A stretch of DNA of 64,000 nt from Protopterus annectens (GCF_019279795.1 NC_056745.1:503685694-503749693), one strand, 5' to 3'. Positions 45,301 to 56,011 are shown, counted from the first letter of the stretch. Numbers and translations are program-made. Notes: generated from the sequence alone by a model not told the origin.

Positions 45301-46381
45301 CTTCCATTGAGTGCAGTTTCTGGTTTAGACTCCAAGTGTTTTGCTGCATAACCTGGAGGCTGTTTTAGAGGGTATTTTTACATTGGGAATTTTATTCTTG
45401 TGACATTGCCTAAAAAGGCAGTGTGGGGATGGCAAGAGCTATAACCGAAGTCTCAGAGGTGACAGATGAATAATATCTCTAGCACAGCATCGAGGTCTGT
45501 TGACCATATCATCCTAGGCTGACAGATACTGGATCCCCTTTGAATAACACCAGAAATTAAGACAATTGTTGAAGTCAACAATTTGCTGTGTGTATTGAGG
45601 TATCATCCTAGGTGAAGGTAAAATGCTGCTTACGGCTAGGGACATACCTGCCTGAGACACAATGAGAGAGCTCAGTCATGTCTCTCTTCATATAGTCCAG
45701 TGAGGTACGCCTCAAGCTGTTCATACCAACATGGACTATGATGGAGCCATAACAGTGCCTGTTGTTGAGAGACTTGAGTGCATGTGTGATATGGTGGATC
45801 CTGGCCTGACCTTTTCCTTATCTAACCAACCTGGTGATAGGGACATCTGTGTTTCTAACAACTGAGTCACCTATGACTAAGATGTTTGTTTTTGTGTTAT
45901 GCCTTAGGGGCTTGACTGGGGAGACACTGGTATGTGATATATCATGTGTACTATGTTCTGCAAAGGATGTATCATGTAAAGCGTGCTTATGTTTGTGAGG
46001 TATCTGATATTTAGGTAAGTTTCCTGTAAGGACCTCTGCATATGTAGGTTTATGTGTTGTTGGTTTGGTAGGTGCAAGAGGTGAGGTGTGCATGCTGACA
46101 ACCTGCTTAGTATCAGATGACCTGACTGGTAGGCGAGAGACCCTAGATTCTAGGTTCTTGATATAGGTGCATCTCTCACATAATGAATTTGTGTTGACTA
46201 GAAGAAGTGGGTTGTCACTGTACATGTGGCAATTTCTACATTGCCTCAGGATGCCCATGTCGACCAGGCTGGCTGAAGAAACTGCGGGAAATTGTCCATC
46301 CGTAATGTAAGTTGAAGTGGCCAGAAAAGAGAGACAGGACAGGAAGGACCAGGAAAAGTAGAGGACAGGAGAAGTGCACAA
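45301..46381 (-). pseudogene. CR1-b zinc motif and SGNH esterase (copy 2)
   Basis: The 46381-45818 ORF (187 residues) has DMGILRQCRNCHMY, then LCERCTYIKNLESRVS (two CX2C pairs, PHD/zinc-like) and ILVIGDSVVRNTDVPITRL (esterase Ser block). The first about 28 residues are probably 5' leader read through. The rest of the esterase lies in broken frames at about 45840-45440 with HVGMN as the GxND block, leading towards the endonuclease without a clear intergenic gap. Confidence 0.78.
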
Positions 46382-46610
46382 AAATATGAAGGGCTAGTAA
46401 ATAGGATCTGTGTTGGTATCTCAGAAGCTTCACTGAATGTATGGGTGTCAGAATGGAGAGATGAAAATTCAGCAAGCAAAGGAGAGTAGTAGTGCAGAAA
46501 TTGAATTGATCCTCAAGTCTTGGTGAGTACCTTCAAGAGGTGGACCCTGTTTTTACAAAATCTCACCAAGACAACACTGATATATAGACTGCATTTATAT
46601 AGCATATATC

Positions 46611-48390
46611 ATGGACAGAAGTAGGTTAAAAACTAAAAAAGATAGCTGGGTGCACAAGACACAGGATAACAAAGTGCCCAATCCTGGTAGGCGCACTGGT
46701 GCCAAGACTGGAAAAGATGACAGTGTAGAATCCTTAAAATACGGAAACATTCCTACAATGGGGCAAGGCCAGGCCCAGGGGGTGGATGGCCCCCCTGTTG
46801 TAGAAGGAAGTAGCAGTCCATAAAAATCAAAAAAAACTGATAGGCCAAAGAAGAGTCATAAAGATGATAAAGTAGACTATTGAAGATAAGAAAGAAATTA
46901 TGCATTGTTACTATTATGAAAAATGCCCAGAATTTCCAGACGCAAGATATACAAAATGATTAAGAGAGAAATTAGAGGAAAGAAAAATACTTCCGCAAGA
47001 AAAACTGTCAGAAGCTTCAAATGAAAATTTGTGTTCATTGATACAGCAGATTTGTAAAAAACAGTACATAGATCAAGAAACCTTGACCTGTTTGGAAAAA
47101 GAAGCATCTGAGAAACTGCGAAAATATAGACCACAAAACCAAGAGATATTTGTAAAGTATAAAAAAGAAATATGGACATGGGAAAGAAAGAAAGATTTGA
47201 TATGATGTAATATTTATGCAAAGGAGAAAGCCAAGTTAATCAATGTGAAGAAGGTGGCTCCAAACATATTCTAAGAGAAATACAGGCAAAGGTATCCAGA
47301 TATGGAAAAGTTCACAATAAAAAAAATAACATCACAAAGATGGAATGTAGAAAAGAAGATTAGTAAAGCAGAAGTTAAAAAAATATAAGTTGATGTTATG
47401 GAGTGCCTGCAAAGTGAAGGATTTGGTTTAGAAGGTCTAGCACAGGTTACATCACAGCAGGATGGAGTGAGTCCCCAAAGTAGGAAGAAACAGGAAGATC
47501 AGGAAACATCTGAATAAGACATTTGGACATGGGAAAGAAAAAGAGATTTAATATGGTGTAATACTTATTCAAAGGACAAAGCAAATCTAACCAATGCAAA
47601 AAGAGCAGCATCAAAGATATTTGAAGTGAAATATAGGCAAAGGATTCCAGACATGGACTACTTTACAATACAAAAAAATAAGAAGACAAAGAGGAAAAGT
47701 AGAAAAGGAGATTAGTAACGGAGAAGTTAAAGAACTAGAAAATGAGGTCATGAAGTACCTGCAAAGTGAATGATTCAGTGTAGAAAATCTAATTCAGAAA
47801 GCACCACAACGGGATAGAGTAATGGATATCCAAATTAAGGGGAAATCAGTGGAACAGGAAGCAACTGGTCAGGTGCCATATGAAGAAAATTTGGACCCTT
47901 CCACGGGAAACCAGTTTAGACATTCACTTGAAGCTAGACAGCAAGGGACGGAACAGGAAACTGTGGAAACTCTGATGCAGTCAATGTTGAGGAGTGAGGA
48001 GTTCTCATATGATAGAGCAATGGATGGCACAGGATGAAAATGAAGAGAATATGCCACAGGAAGATGCTATAGAATCTTTGATAGAATGTCCACAGGAATT
48101 GGAAAACAAGGGATGTGCCCTTAGTTTTGAAGAAAATGAGCTAAGAGAAGAGTTGCTTGATTTAATAGACATAGACAGATCAATGAAAGAAATAGACTGC
48201 AGAAGGTTAATAAAACCCAATAAGTCAGAAGTTTGATAAAACAAATGAACACAGTAATTAGGACTGTTCACAGAGACCCGTGTGATATAACAGAAGTAAA
48301 CAGGATATATTACTGTGCAGCTAAATTAATAACTGATAAAGTTCTACCACAAGAACACAGGGTAGTGAGGGAAAGGAAGGGAAGAAATCG
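46611..48390 (+). pseudogene. R4-a N-terminal region with a duplicated domain
   Basis: 46611-46823 is a basic N-terminus (70 residues). After stops, a WTWERKKDLIWCNIY block with a following KYRQRYPDMEKFTI occurs at about 47165-47330. It recurs as WTWERKRDLIWCNTYSKDKA and KYRQRIPDMDYFTI at about 47520-47690. Later pieces (47822-48037, 47994-48236, 48233-48390) are acidic, then basic (IRTVHRDPCDITEVNRIYYC, AAKLITDKVLP). I recall a comparable W...RD..WC block in R4/Dong proteins but not its function. Confidence 0.65.
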
Positions 48391-48605
48391 AATACCATCA
48401 TGGAAATGTTTGTTTGTCTTTTCGGCTTTTCCCAGTTAGGGGTCGCCACAGCGGAACTCTGGTCCACTAATGATTGGCAGTAGATTTTTATGGTGCCAAG
48501 TTGCCAGCCCAACACCCAACCTTCAGCAAAGGCACACCCATTCACACATGTCTTTCGGAGGCCTTTCGACTGCGGGGAGGACATACAGAATACCATCATG
48601 GAAAT
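48391..48605 (-). mobile_element. Short RTE-tailed element with 18-bp target duplication
   Basis: GAATACCATCATGGAAAT occurs at 48390-48407 and 48588-48605, bracketing a 180-bp insert (48408-48587). Read on the minus strand, the insert ends in GTGGCGACCCCTAACTGGGA then AAAGCCGAAAAGACAAACAAAC, closely matching the RTE 3' end at 15229-15273. No clear A/B boxes are seen in its 5' part, so it is a SINE or an internally deleted RTE. The R4 frame resumes right after it. Confidence 0.82.
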
Positions 48606-49230
48606 ATCAAATAGAAAAAACTATAAAGCAGTTAAAACAAGAAGTGTCACTGTTATAAGATCATAGAAGAGGGAACAGATCAATAAAAATACTAAGAAGA
48701 ATAGATGTGATAAAAGCAATGTGCAGTATTAGAGCACACCAGGATCTATCATGCACTATTGCAAATAACAAACAAAACATTTCAGCACAGGCAGAAAAAC
48801 GTAAAAGATACAAAAACAAATATAAAGGAAAAGTACAAAATAAGCAATTTATTGATGATCCAAAAAAGTTTTATAGAGAATTGGGAAATAAGGTAAAAGG
48901 AATTGAAAGACCGGCAAAAAAGAAGAAATAGATACATTTTGGAGAAGTATCTATGAAGATCCTGTGGAACATAACAAAGATGCTAAATGGATAGAAGTTA
49001 AAGAATAAGAGGTTCAAATGTACAGGATATGAAATGGGATGAAGTAACAGCCAGAGATTTTGAAACAAAGTTAAGAAAAGCCTCTAACTGAAAAAACCCA
49101 GGCCCAGATGCAGTACCTAACTTTTTGGCTGAAAGTGTTAACATCTTTGCACGAAGATTTAGCCATGAGTAAGAACTATTTATATTCACACCCCAAACAG
49201 ACACCAACCTGGTTAACAACAGGAAAAAAA
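48606..49230 (+). pseudogene. R4-a central region up to RT entry
   Basis: Pieces: QIEKTIKQLKQEVSLL (to 48658), 48707-48931 (basic, AEKRKRYKNKYKGKV), then in changing frames MKWDEVTARDFETKLRKA, NPGPDAVPNFL (RT block 1) and TPTWLTTGKK immediately before the DIRS left end at 49231. Stops interrupt it throughout. Confidence 0.72.
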
Positions 49231-49611
49231 GTACAGTTGTGTACACTTACCATAAATGTAGATGTTTGAGTGTATTCACTGTTGCAGCCATCACATTTGG
49301 GTTATCCCTGTCAGGGTAGCCCTCAGCTGGCCCGAATACCAGAGATTTAGTATTTCTGCATTGGTTGCTGTCACTTGAGGACTGTTGTTAGGTCATCAGT
49401 AGTATAAAGTAAAGCAGCCAACTCCATTACATCAGTTTTTCTTGTCCTAACCTGTCAGGAGCCCCCAAAGTATTTGGCCAGGTTCTGGTGGAAGAACCCC
49501 ACCAGTGGAAGATAAATACCAATATGTCCCTTGTAAGGCAAGGAGAAGAAGGAAAAATGGTAACAAAAGGAGGAGGAGAAAAAAGGGGGATGGTGGAAGG
49601 GAAACCAGGAC

Positions 49612-49708
49612 TGTAATAGTAAATACACTCGAACATCTACATTTATGCTAAGTGTACACAACTGTACTATGTTCTTCATGTTTCACTGTTGCAGTCAGCA
49701 CATTTGGG
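49612..49708. repeat. DIRS internal complementary region (family 2, copy A)
   Basis: 49657-49668 (ACAACTGTACT side) complements the left end AGTACAGTTGTGT at 49230. From 49669, ATGTTCTTCATGTTTCACTG complements the right end ending GAAGAACAT at 60213. The point where both complements meet fixes the element's termini. Confidence 0.87.
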
Positions 49709-49752
49709 TAGATTCCCAAAGCTGAGGAAATGGGTGGAGGCAGACAAGGAAA

Positions 49753-50804
49753 CTAGGGGCTGGCTACGATGGCTTGCAAGACTGCAGAGGTAAACCCTGC
49801 CCTGGATTTGGAGAAGAGAGGCAGGTGGTAATGCTTGGTAAAAGTGTGAACAGATGTCCAGGTGGCAGCCTCCAGGATGTCCCAGGTGGGGACTCCGCAG
49901 AGGAAAGCTGCAGAGGTGGAGGCTGCTCTGGTGGAGTGTGTCCTGACCCCCTTGGGGGGGGGAGGCTTTCCATGCTGTTTGTAGCAGAAATGGATGCAGT
50001 GTGCTATCCATTTGGAAATGGTTTGCTTGGAGATGGCTTTGCCTTCTGCCCCTGTAGCAAAGCTAACCAGCAATTGATCAGACTTTCTGAAGGATTTAGT
50101 CATGTCCAGATAGAATCTGAGCTGGCTGTGCACATCTAGAGAGTGAATAATCCTTTCCCCTTGTTCTGGGGATTAGGAAAAAAGGTGGGCAAATGAATGG
50201 ATTGGTTGAGAGCCACACTGGACACCACCTTGGGCATGAAGGATGAGTTAGTTCTGAGGGATACCATGTCTGCATGGAAGATGATGAAGGGTTCCATAGC
50301 CACGAATGCTTGAAGCTCAGAGACACTTCTGGATAAAGTGATGGCCAGAAGGAATGCTGTCTTCCAGGAGATAAATTTTAGCTCTGCAGAATAAGCTGGT
50401 TTGAAAGGGGGCAGGATGAGCTTTTCCAAGACAAAGTTAAGGTCCCAAGCTGGTGTTGGTGCCCTTCTGGGGGGCCTCAAGTTGCTAGTCCCTCTGAGGA
50501 ACTGTTTTATCAAAGGGTGTGAGAAAATGGGCTGCTCAGTGGGAAAATAAGCAGAAATAGCAGATGCATGATTTTTTATAGAGGAGAAAGAGAGACCACT
50601 GTGTAGTAGGTCAGCTAAGTAATCCAGGATGAGAGGGATGGAGGGCTGTGCCGTATTGGCTCCCTTAGCCTGAATCCAGGTGCGGAACTTTTTCCATTTA
50701 TCTGCATAAGACTTTCTGGTGCTAGGACGTCTGGCCTCATGGATAACATCCAGAACCTGTTTACTGAGGATGGCAGATTGGTTTGGGGTTAGGGAATAAG
50801 CCAA
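49753..50804 (-). pseudogene. DIRS-2A tyrosine recombinase
   Basis: The 50804-50136 frame (222 residues) has HEARRPSTRKSYADKWKKFR and LLAITLSRSVSELQAF. The 50133-49753 frame has LVSFATGAEGKAISKQTISK, VRTHSTRAASTSAAF (HxxR) and TSVHTFTKHYHL (catalytic Tyr). In the first block the Arg before VSEL, present in copy B and DIRS-1, is Ser (codon at 50325-50327), which should inactivate the enzyme. A stop at about 50134-50136 separates the frames. Confidence 0.87.
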
Positions 50805-51340
50805 GCTGCCAAATTAAGTGTCGGCAATTGGGGATGCATGAATTCCTCTTCCCTCTGGGTAAGGAGGTTTGGATTCTGAGGAAGAAGCCATGGAAGATGC
50901 AGGAACAGGCTGCACAGAAGGGGATACCAGTGTTGTTGGGGCCAGAATGGAGCTATTAGAATGATCCTTGGTTTTTCCTCCCTTATTTTGAGCAGTACCC
51001 TGGGAATGAGAGGTAGGGGAGGAAAGGCATAGACTGATAGATTGACCCAGGGGAAGGACAGGGCATCCACTTTCCAAGCCATGCAGTAATGCTCCCTGGT
51101 GCAGAATTTGCTGAGCTGATGGTTGGTGTGGGAGGCAAAGAGGTCAACCTTTGGGGTTCCCCATTTCTGAGTTATGAGAGTGAAGGTACTTCTGTTGAGT
51201 TGGCACTGGTGTAGGTCCAGAAGGTTTCTGCTTAATTGGTCTGCCAGAGAGTTGAGAGAGCCTGGTAGTAATTATGCTAACAGGTGTAACTGCATGTAAG
51301 AGGCTGTGAGCCAAAGGGTCATGGCCAGCCTGCATAGAGG
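50789..51340 (-). pseudogene. DIRS-2A RNase H-recombinase linker
   Basis: 51082-50789 (WKVDALSFPWVNLSVYAFPP, PRIILIAPFWPQQHWYPLL) is the conserved segment between RNase H and recombinase in DIRS polyproteins, including the W(P)xxxW block. It matches 54430-54248 of copy B and 24378-24049 of DIRS-1. Frames are broken upstream to 51335. Confidence 0.7.
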
Positions 51341-52664
51341 GTAGGAGTGAGTCCCTCCTTGTTTATTGATGTACCACATCACAGTGGTGTTGCCTGTTTT
51401 GATCAGGAGATCCCCTGGAGAGAGAAGGGGTTTGAAAGCTATCAAGGCATTCTGCACAGCCATCATCTCTTTTTGACTGATGTGCAGAGGTATTTGCTGT
51501 GGGCAGTATTGGCCCTGTATGCACCTGCTGTCCAGGTGTGCACCCCAAGCAAAGTCTGATGCATCTGTGGTGAGGGTCTGGGTGGTGGGGGTGGGGAGAA
51601 GGGCAGTCTCTTGTTGTGGGAGCATGTTGTTTCCCACCAAAGAAATTCCTTTCTGAGGCAAGGAATTATAGGTAGCAGGGTTTCCAGGTCCTGAGAGTGT
51701 TGACACCAAAGGCTCTTTAGGTACCACTGAAGTTTGCTCATATGCAGTCTGCCATACGGAATGAGTAGTGTGCAAGATGCCATGAACCCCAGAGCTTGTA
51801 GGATCTTCCTTGCAGCTAGCTGGGGTCTGGTGGCAAGTTGAGAGAAGTAGGCTGTCAGGAAAATTTGTTTCATTGGTGTAAGAAACGCCGTTTGGGATGC
51901 TGTGTCCTGACTTGCTCTCGGGAAGATTATCCTTTGGGTGGGCACCGGCTTGGATTTCCTTTCATTGACTGTGTACCCTAGGTAGGTTAGTAGGGTCTTT
52001 ACAAAGACCAGGTGCTTGAGCAGCTTTTCCTGGCTGTCTGCCTGAATAAGGCAGTCGTCTAAGTATGGGTAAATGAATATTCCTTTGTCTGCAAAAGGTA
52101 ATGGCCAGAGCCAGACATTTTGTGAAAACTCTGGGAGCAGTAGATAAGCCAAAGGGAAGCGCAGAGAACTGAAAGTGTTGGGATCCTGCCCTGAAGCAAA
52201 GATACTTCCTGCATGATTCCCTGATAGGAATGTGGAGGTAGGCCTCTTTTATATCTAGGGTGGCTAGCCAGGTGTCTTTGGAGAGCATGGGTAGCAGCTG
52301 CTGGAGGGTGAGCATTTTGAATTTTGGGATCACCAGGAAGGTGTTTAGAATGGATAGATCGAGGATGGGGCACCAGGTGTAACTCTTTTCTGGGCACCAG
52401 AAAAGGTCTGGAGTAGAAGCCTTGGCCTATCTGTTCTGCAGGAATGTGTTCTACTGCTCTCACAGAGAGCAGGGAAAGGATTTGCATTTGAGCCTCTGAC
52501 CACTGATTTGGTGGTACATCTGGGAACCCTTTTGGGGTTGGAAGTGTATGGAAGGAAAATTTGTATCCCTGAGACACAATGTTCAGAACCCACTGGTCCT
52601 TGGTAATGGTGGTCCAGGTGCTTGAGTGAAAGGAGAGTTTCCCGGAGTGGAGGAGGTGAGTCAT
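51272..52664 (-). pseudogene. DIRS-2A reverse transcriptase/RNase H
   Basis: 52664-52059 has ITKDQWVLNIVSQGYKFSF and FYSRPFLVPRKE. 52333-51962 has MIPKFKMLTLQQLLPML, LATLDIKEAYLHIPIRESCR and LPFGLSTAPRVFTKCLALAI. The 52152-51463 frame has the active site IYPYLDDCLIQADS with both Asp. RNase H (51775-51272) has TTDASDFAWGAHL and LIKTGNTTVMWYINKQGG, where the Asp of TDN is Gly. Frameshifts separate the pieces. Confidence 0.87.
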
Positions 52665-52689
52665 TGTGAGTTCTTACCATGTAAGATAT

Positions 52690-52968
52690 AAAAGATGCAC
52701 ACATGCATAACACTGCCACACTTACTAAAACATGGTAGGCATGATTAGCGAAATTAAAACTCTTACCTGTTAAATGTCCGTGTTTGCGGTTTCGATTATT
52801 TCATGTGTCGGTGGAGTGAATGTCGATCTTCCGACTTGTCGATGTACTGACATGAACCCATATATATATTTCATGTGTCGGTGGAGTGAATGTCGATCTT
52901 CCGACTTGTCGATGTACTGACATGAACCCATATATATATATATATTAGGTTAATAAGTTAGGGGGCTG
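52690..52968. repeat. Unclassified insert with a 70-bp tandem repeat and AT tracts
   Basis: A 70-bp unit starting TTTCATGTGTCGGTGGAGTG runs at 52799-52868 and again, almost identical, at 52869-52938, each ending in a TATATATA run. The unit begins and ends with inverted TTCATGTGTC/GACATGAA. It lies exactly where copy B's left terminal repeat and a short part of copy A are missing. On the minus strand ACAGGTAAGAG (complement at about 52761-52771) resembles a splice donor. Confidence 0.75.
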
Positions 52969-53139
52969 GAGGGAGAGTAACCAGGACTGCAACAGTGAAT
53001 ACACTCGAACATCTACATTTATGGCAAGTGTACACAACTGTACTATGTTCTTTGTATTTCACTGTTGCAGTCATCACATTTGGGTAGATTCCCAAAGCTA
53101 AGGATGGGAGAAGGAATTTAAATAGCATTAGGACCAGCT

Positions 53140-54497
53140 ATAAGGCCCTGCAAGACTGCAGTAGCAAAACCAGCCCTGGATTTAGAGAAAATTGGCAAAT
53201 GGTAATGCTTGTTGAAAGTATGTACAGAACTCCACGTAGCAGCTTCTAGGATGTCCCTGGTAGGGACACCTCAGAGAAAGGCTGTAAAAGTAGATGCAAC
53301 CATGGTAGAATGTGGTCTTATCCCCTGTGGGATAGGTTTTCCATGGTGCTTATAGCAGAAATAAATGCAGTGGTCTATCCATTTATAAATGGTTTGCTTT
53401 GAAATGGCCTTCCCCTCTGCCCCTGCAGCAAATGCCACCAGCAGCTGCTCAGATTTCCTGAGAGGTTTAGTCCTGTCCAAGTAATATCTAAGTTGTCTGT
53501 GCACATCTAAGGAGTGCAGTATATGTTCCCCTTTGTTCTATGGATTAGAAAAAAAGGTTGGCAAATGAATGGACTGATTAAGAGCCACACTGGACACTAC
53601 CTTGGGCATGAAGGAGGGATTGGTCCTGAGGGACACCCTGTCCACATGAAAGATGATGAAAGGCTCCACTGCCATAAGGGCCTGTAATTCAGACACCCTT
53701 CTTGATGAAGTGATGGCTAAAAGGAAGGCTGTTTTCCAAGAAAGAAATTTCAACTCTGCCTCCTTTTGAGCCAGCTGCAAGTGCAGAGTGAGTTTTTCCA
53801 ATACAAAGTTAAGGTCCCAGGCTGGAGTTGGGGCTCTCCTAGATGGTCTTAAGTTCTTGGCCCCTCTGAGGAACTGCTTAAGCAGTGGATGAGAGAAGAG
53901 GGGTGGTACTGTGTTGTAATGTGCTGAGGCATGAATTTTGATGGAGGAAAAGGAAAGACCCTTGTGAAGCATCTCAGTTAAGTATTGAAGAATCTGAGGT
54001 AAATTGGGTGCTGCTGTGCCCATCCCCTGAGCTTGGTTCCAGGAACTGAATATTTTCCATTTTTCAGCATAAGATTTTCTAGTACTAGGCCTCCTTGCCT
54101 CTAGAATGACATCCAACACTTGTTTACAGAGGGCTGGTAATGGAGAGCTCAGGTAATTAGTCAGGCTGCCAGGTTGAGGATTTGAAGATGAGGGAGCAGA
54201 ATCTGGCCCTCCTGCTGGGACAGCAGGGTAGGGATCTGGGGCAGGTGTCATGGATCCATCAATGACACACTGTGCAAGAGGGGGTACCAGTGTTGGCGTG
54301 GCCAGTCTGGTGCAATCAGTATCATCCTTGCTTTGTCCTGTTTGATCTTTAGTAGTACCTTGGTGAGAAGAAGAAGAGGAAGAAAGGCATAAATTGACAG
54401 ATATTTCCAGGTGAAAGACAGGGCATCCACTTTCCAAGCTTATTTGTGGGGAGTCCTTGAGCAGAATTTGTCCAATTGGTAGTTCTGGGGGAGGCAA
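53140..54497 (-). pseudogene. DIRS-2B tyrosine recombinase and linker
   Basis: The 54497-53538 frame (319 residues) includes the linker (ESGCPVFHLEISVNLCLS), LEARRPSTRKSYAEKWKIFS and LLAITSSRRVSELQALMA with the catalytic Arg. The 53504-53271 frame has LVAFAAGAEGKAISKQTIYK and RPHSTMVAST, where HxxR has become HSTM (ATG codon complement at 53301-53303). The tyrosine segment lies in a shifted frame at 53270-53190. Copies A and B thus carry different lesions. Confidence 0.85.
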
Positions 54498-54630
54498 ACA
54501 GGTCTATATGTGGGTCCCCCATTTGTTTATCAACATGTTGAATGTCTTTGGTTCCAGTTTCCACTCGTGTGGGTCCATGAGATTTCTGCTTAGATCATCT
54601 GCCAGTGTGTTTAGGTTTCCGGGCAGGAAT

Positions 54631-55990
54631 TTAGCCTGTAGGTGCACTCAGTAGCTCAAGGCTGTGTTCCACAGAGCCATGGCTAGTCTGCAGAGAGGGT
54701 ATGAGTGGGTTCCCTCCTGCTTGTTTATGTACTACATAACAGTGGTGTTGTCCGTCTTTACCATTAATTGTTCTGGAAGAATGTGATCCTTGAAGGCTGT
54801 CAGAGCATTCTGTATTTGACTTTGGTTCCATTTGCCCTGAATGCACTTCCCTGCCAAGTAAGCCCCCCATGCACAGTCTGATGCATCTGTTGTTAGGGTT
54901 TGGGTGGCAGGGGGTAGAGTGAATGCCAGTCCCTTGTTTTGGTGGCAGGCCTCTGCCCACCAAAGGAATTCTAGCCGTAGGCAAGGTATTATAGGAATCA
55001 TTGCTTCTAGATCCTAAGAATGTTGACACCATAGGCTTTTTAGATACCACTGTAGTTTCCTCATATGCAGTCTTGCATATGGAATTAGTAGAATGCAGGA
55101 GGCCATGAACTCCAATGCTTGTAGTATTTGCCTTGCAGATAGCAGGTTCTTTGTGGCTACTAGTTTGAAGTAAGTTGTCAAATGAATTTGTTTTTCTGGC
55201 GTGAGGAAAGCCATCTGGGAAGTTGTGTTCAAGCTTGCTCCCAGGAATACAATTTGTTGACAGGGTACCAGATGTGACTTCTTTTCGTTTATGGTGTACC
55301 CCAGACAAGTTAGCACCTTTTGTACAAATGCCAGATGATTCAAAAGCATGTCCTGGCTTTCTGCCTGAATTAGACAATCGTCCAGATATGGGTATATTTG
55401 AATTTTTCTTTGCCTGCAAAATGCAATGACAGGCGCTAGACACTTTGTGAATACCCTGGGCGCAGCAGATAAGCCAAAGGGCAGTGCAGAGAACTTATAG
55501 TGCCTGTAGCCTGCTTTGAAGCATAGGTATCTTCTGCAAGATTCCCTGATTGGGATGTGCAGGTAGGCTTCCTTTAAATCCAGTGTTGCCAACCAGGCAT
55601 CTCTGCCTACCATAGGAAGTAGCTGGTGAAGAGTTAGCATCTTGAATTTTGGAATCACCAAAAAAAGTGTTTAAGGTAGAAAGGTCCAAGATAGGATGCC
55701 ATGAATTGTCTTTTCTGGGTACCAGGAAAATTCTTGAATAAAAACCTTGTCCCTTTTCCTCTTCTGGTACAGTTTGAATAGCCTTTATGCTTAAGAGAGG
55801 GAGTACTTGCTTTTGAGCCTCTGCCCATCGGTTTGGGGGTAGATCTGGCCAACCGTTTGGCGTTGGTAATGTGTGGAAGTGAAATCTGTATCCTTGGGGA
55901 AACTATATTTAAAACCCATTTGTCCTGGGTAATGAGTTCCCAGTTTTTGGCCTGCAGAGCAATCTTTCCCCCTAAAGGAGCAGTCAGTTG
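54631..55990 (-). pseudogene. DIRS-2B reverse transcriptase/RNase H
   Basis: The 55661-55014 frame (215 residues) has VIPKFKMLTLHQLLPMV, LATLDLKEAYLHIPIRESCR, LPFGLSAAPRVFTKCLAPVI and the intact active site IYPYLDDCLIQAES. RNase H in 55001-54732 has TTDASDCAWGAYL and LMVKTDNTTVM with its Asp. Upstream lead sequence (55980-55680) is in shifted frames (RFLFKNFPGTQKR). Of the RTs here it is the least damaged. Confidence 0.87.
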
Positions 55991-56011
55991 AGAAGTGCTT
56001 GGAAGTTTTAG

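Larger units (their letters stand above)
32473..46067. repeat. Tandem segmental duplication, copy 2
   Basis: Homology to copy 1 starts at TATTTGTAAAAGTACTATG (19025 and 32473) and ends at GTTGTTGGTTTG (32461 and 46067). Beyond 46067 the CR1 simply continues towards its 5' end, so the right flank here and the left flank before 19025 are the ancestral ones. Eleven bases (32462-32472) between the copies match neither flank. Confidence 0.93.
42451..46520 (-). mobile_element. CR1-type LINE (CR1-b, copy 2), extends to 5' region
   Basis: This is the more complete CR1-b. Its 3' end is at about 42458, then come RT, endonuclease, esterase and an N-terminal zinc motif, running past the duplication edge at 46067 to about 46300 (coding) and a probable 5' untranslated region to about 46520. 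The 5' end is not sharply defined. Confidence 0.85.

Noticed and set aside
19025-46067. Duplicate as pure assembly artefact
   Set aside because: Not excluded without reads, but the filler at the junction, the copy-specific indels and the clean ancestral flanks on both outer sides favour a real tandem duplication.
49753-50804. Bacterial- or phage-type integrase, or a novel defence system
   Set aside because: The tyrosine recombinase sits beside RT/RNase H between DIRS-type inverted repeats, so it is a retrotransposon enzyme. Nothing else in the window suggests a defence or biosynthetic system.
52799-52938. CRISPR-like direct repeats
   Set aside because: Only two directly adjacent 70-bp units with no spacers, in a eukaryotic transposon context.
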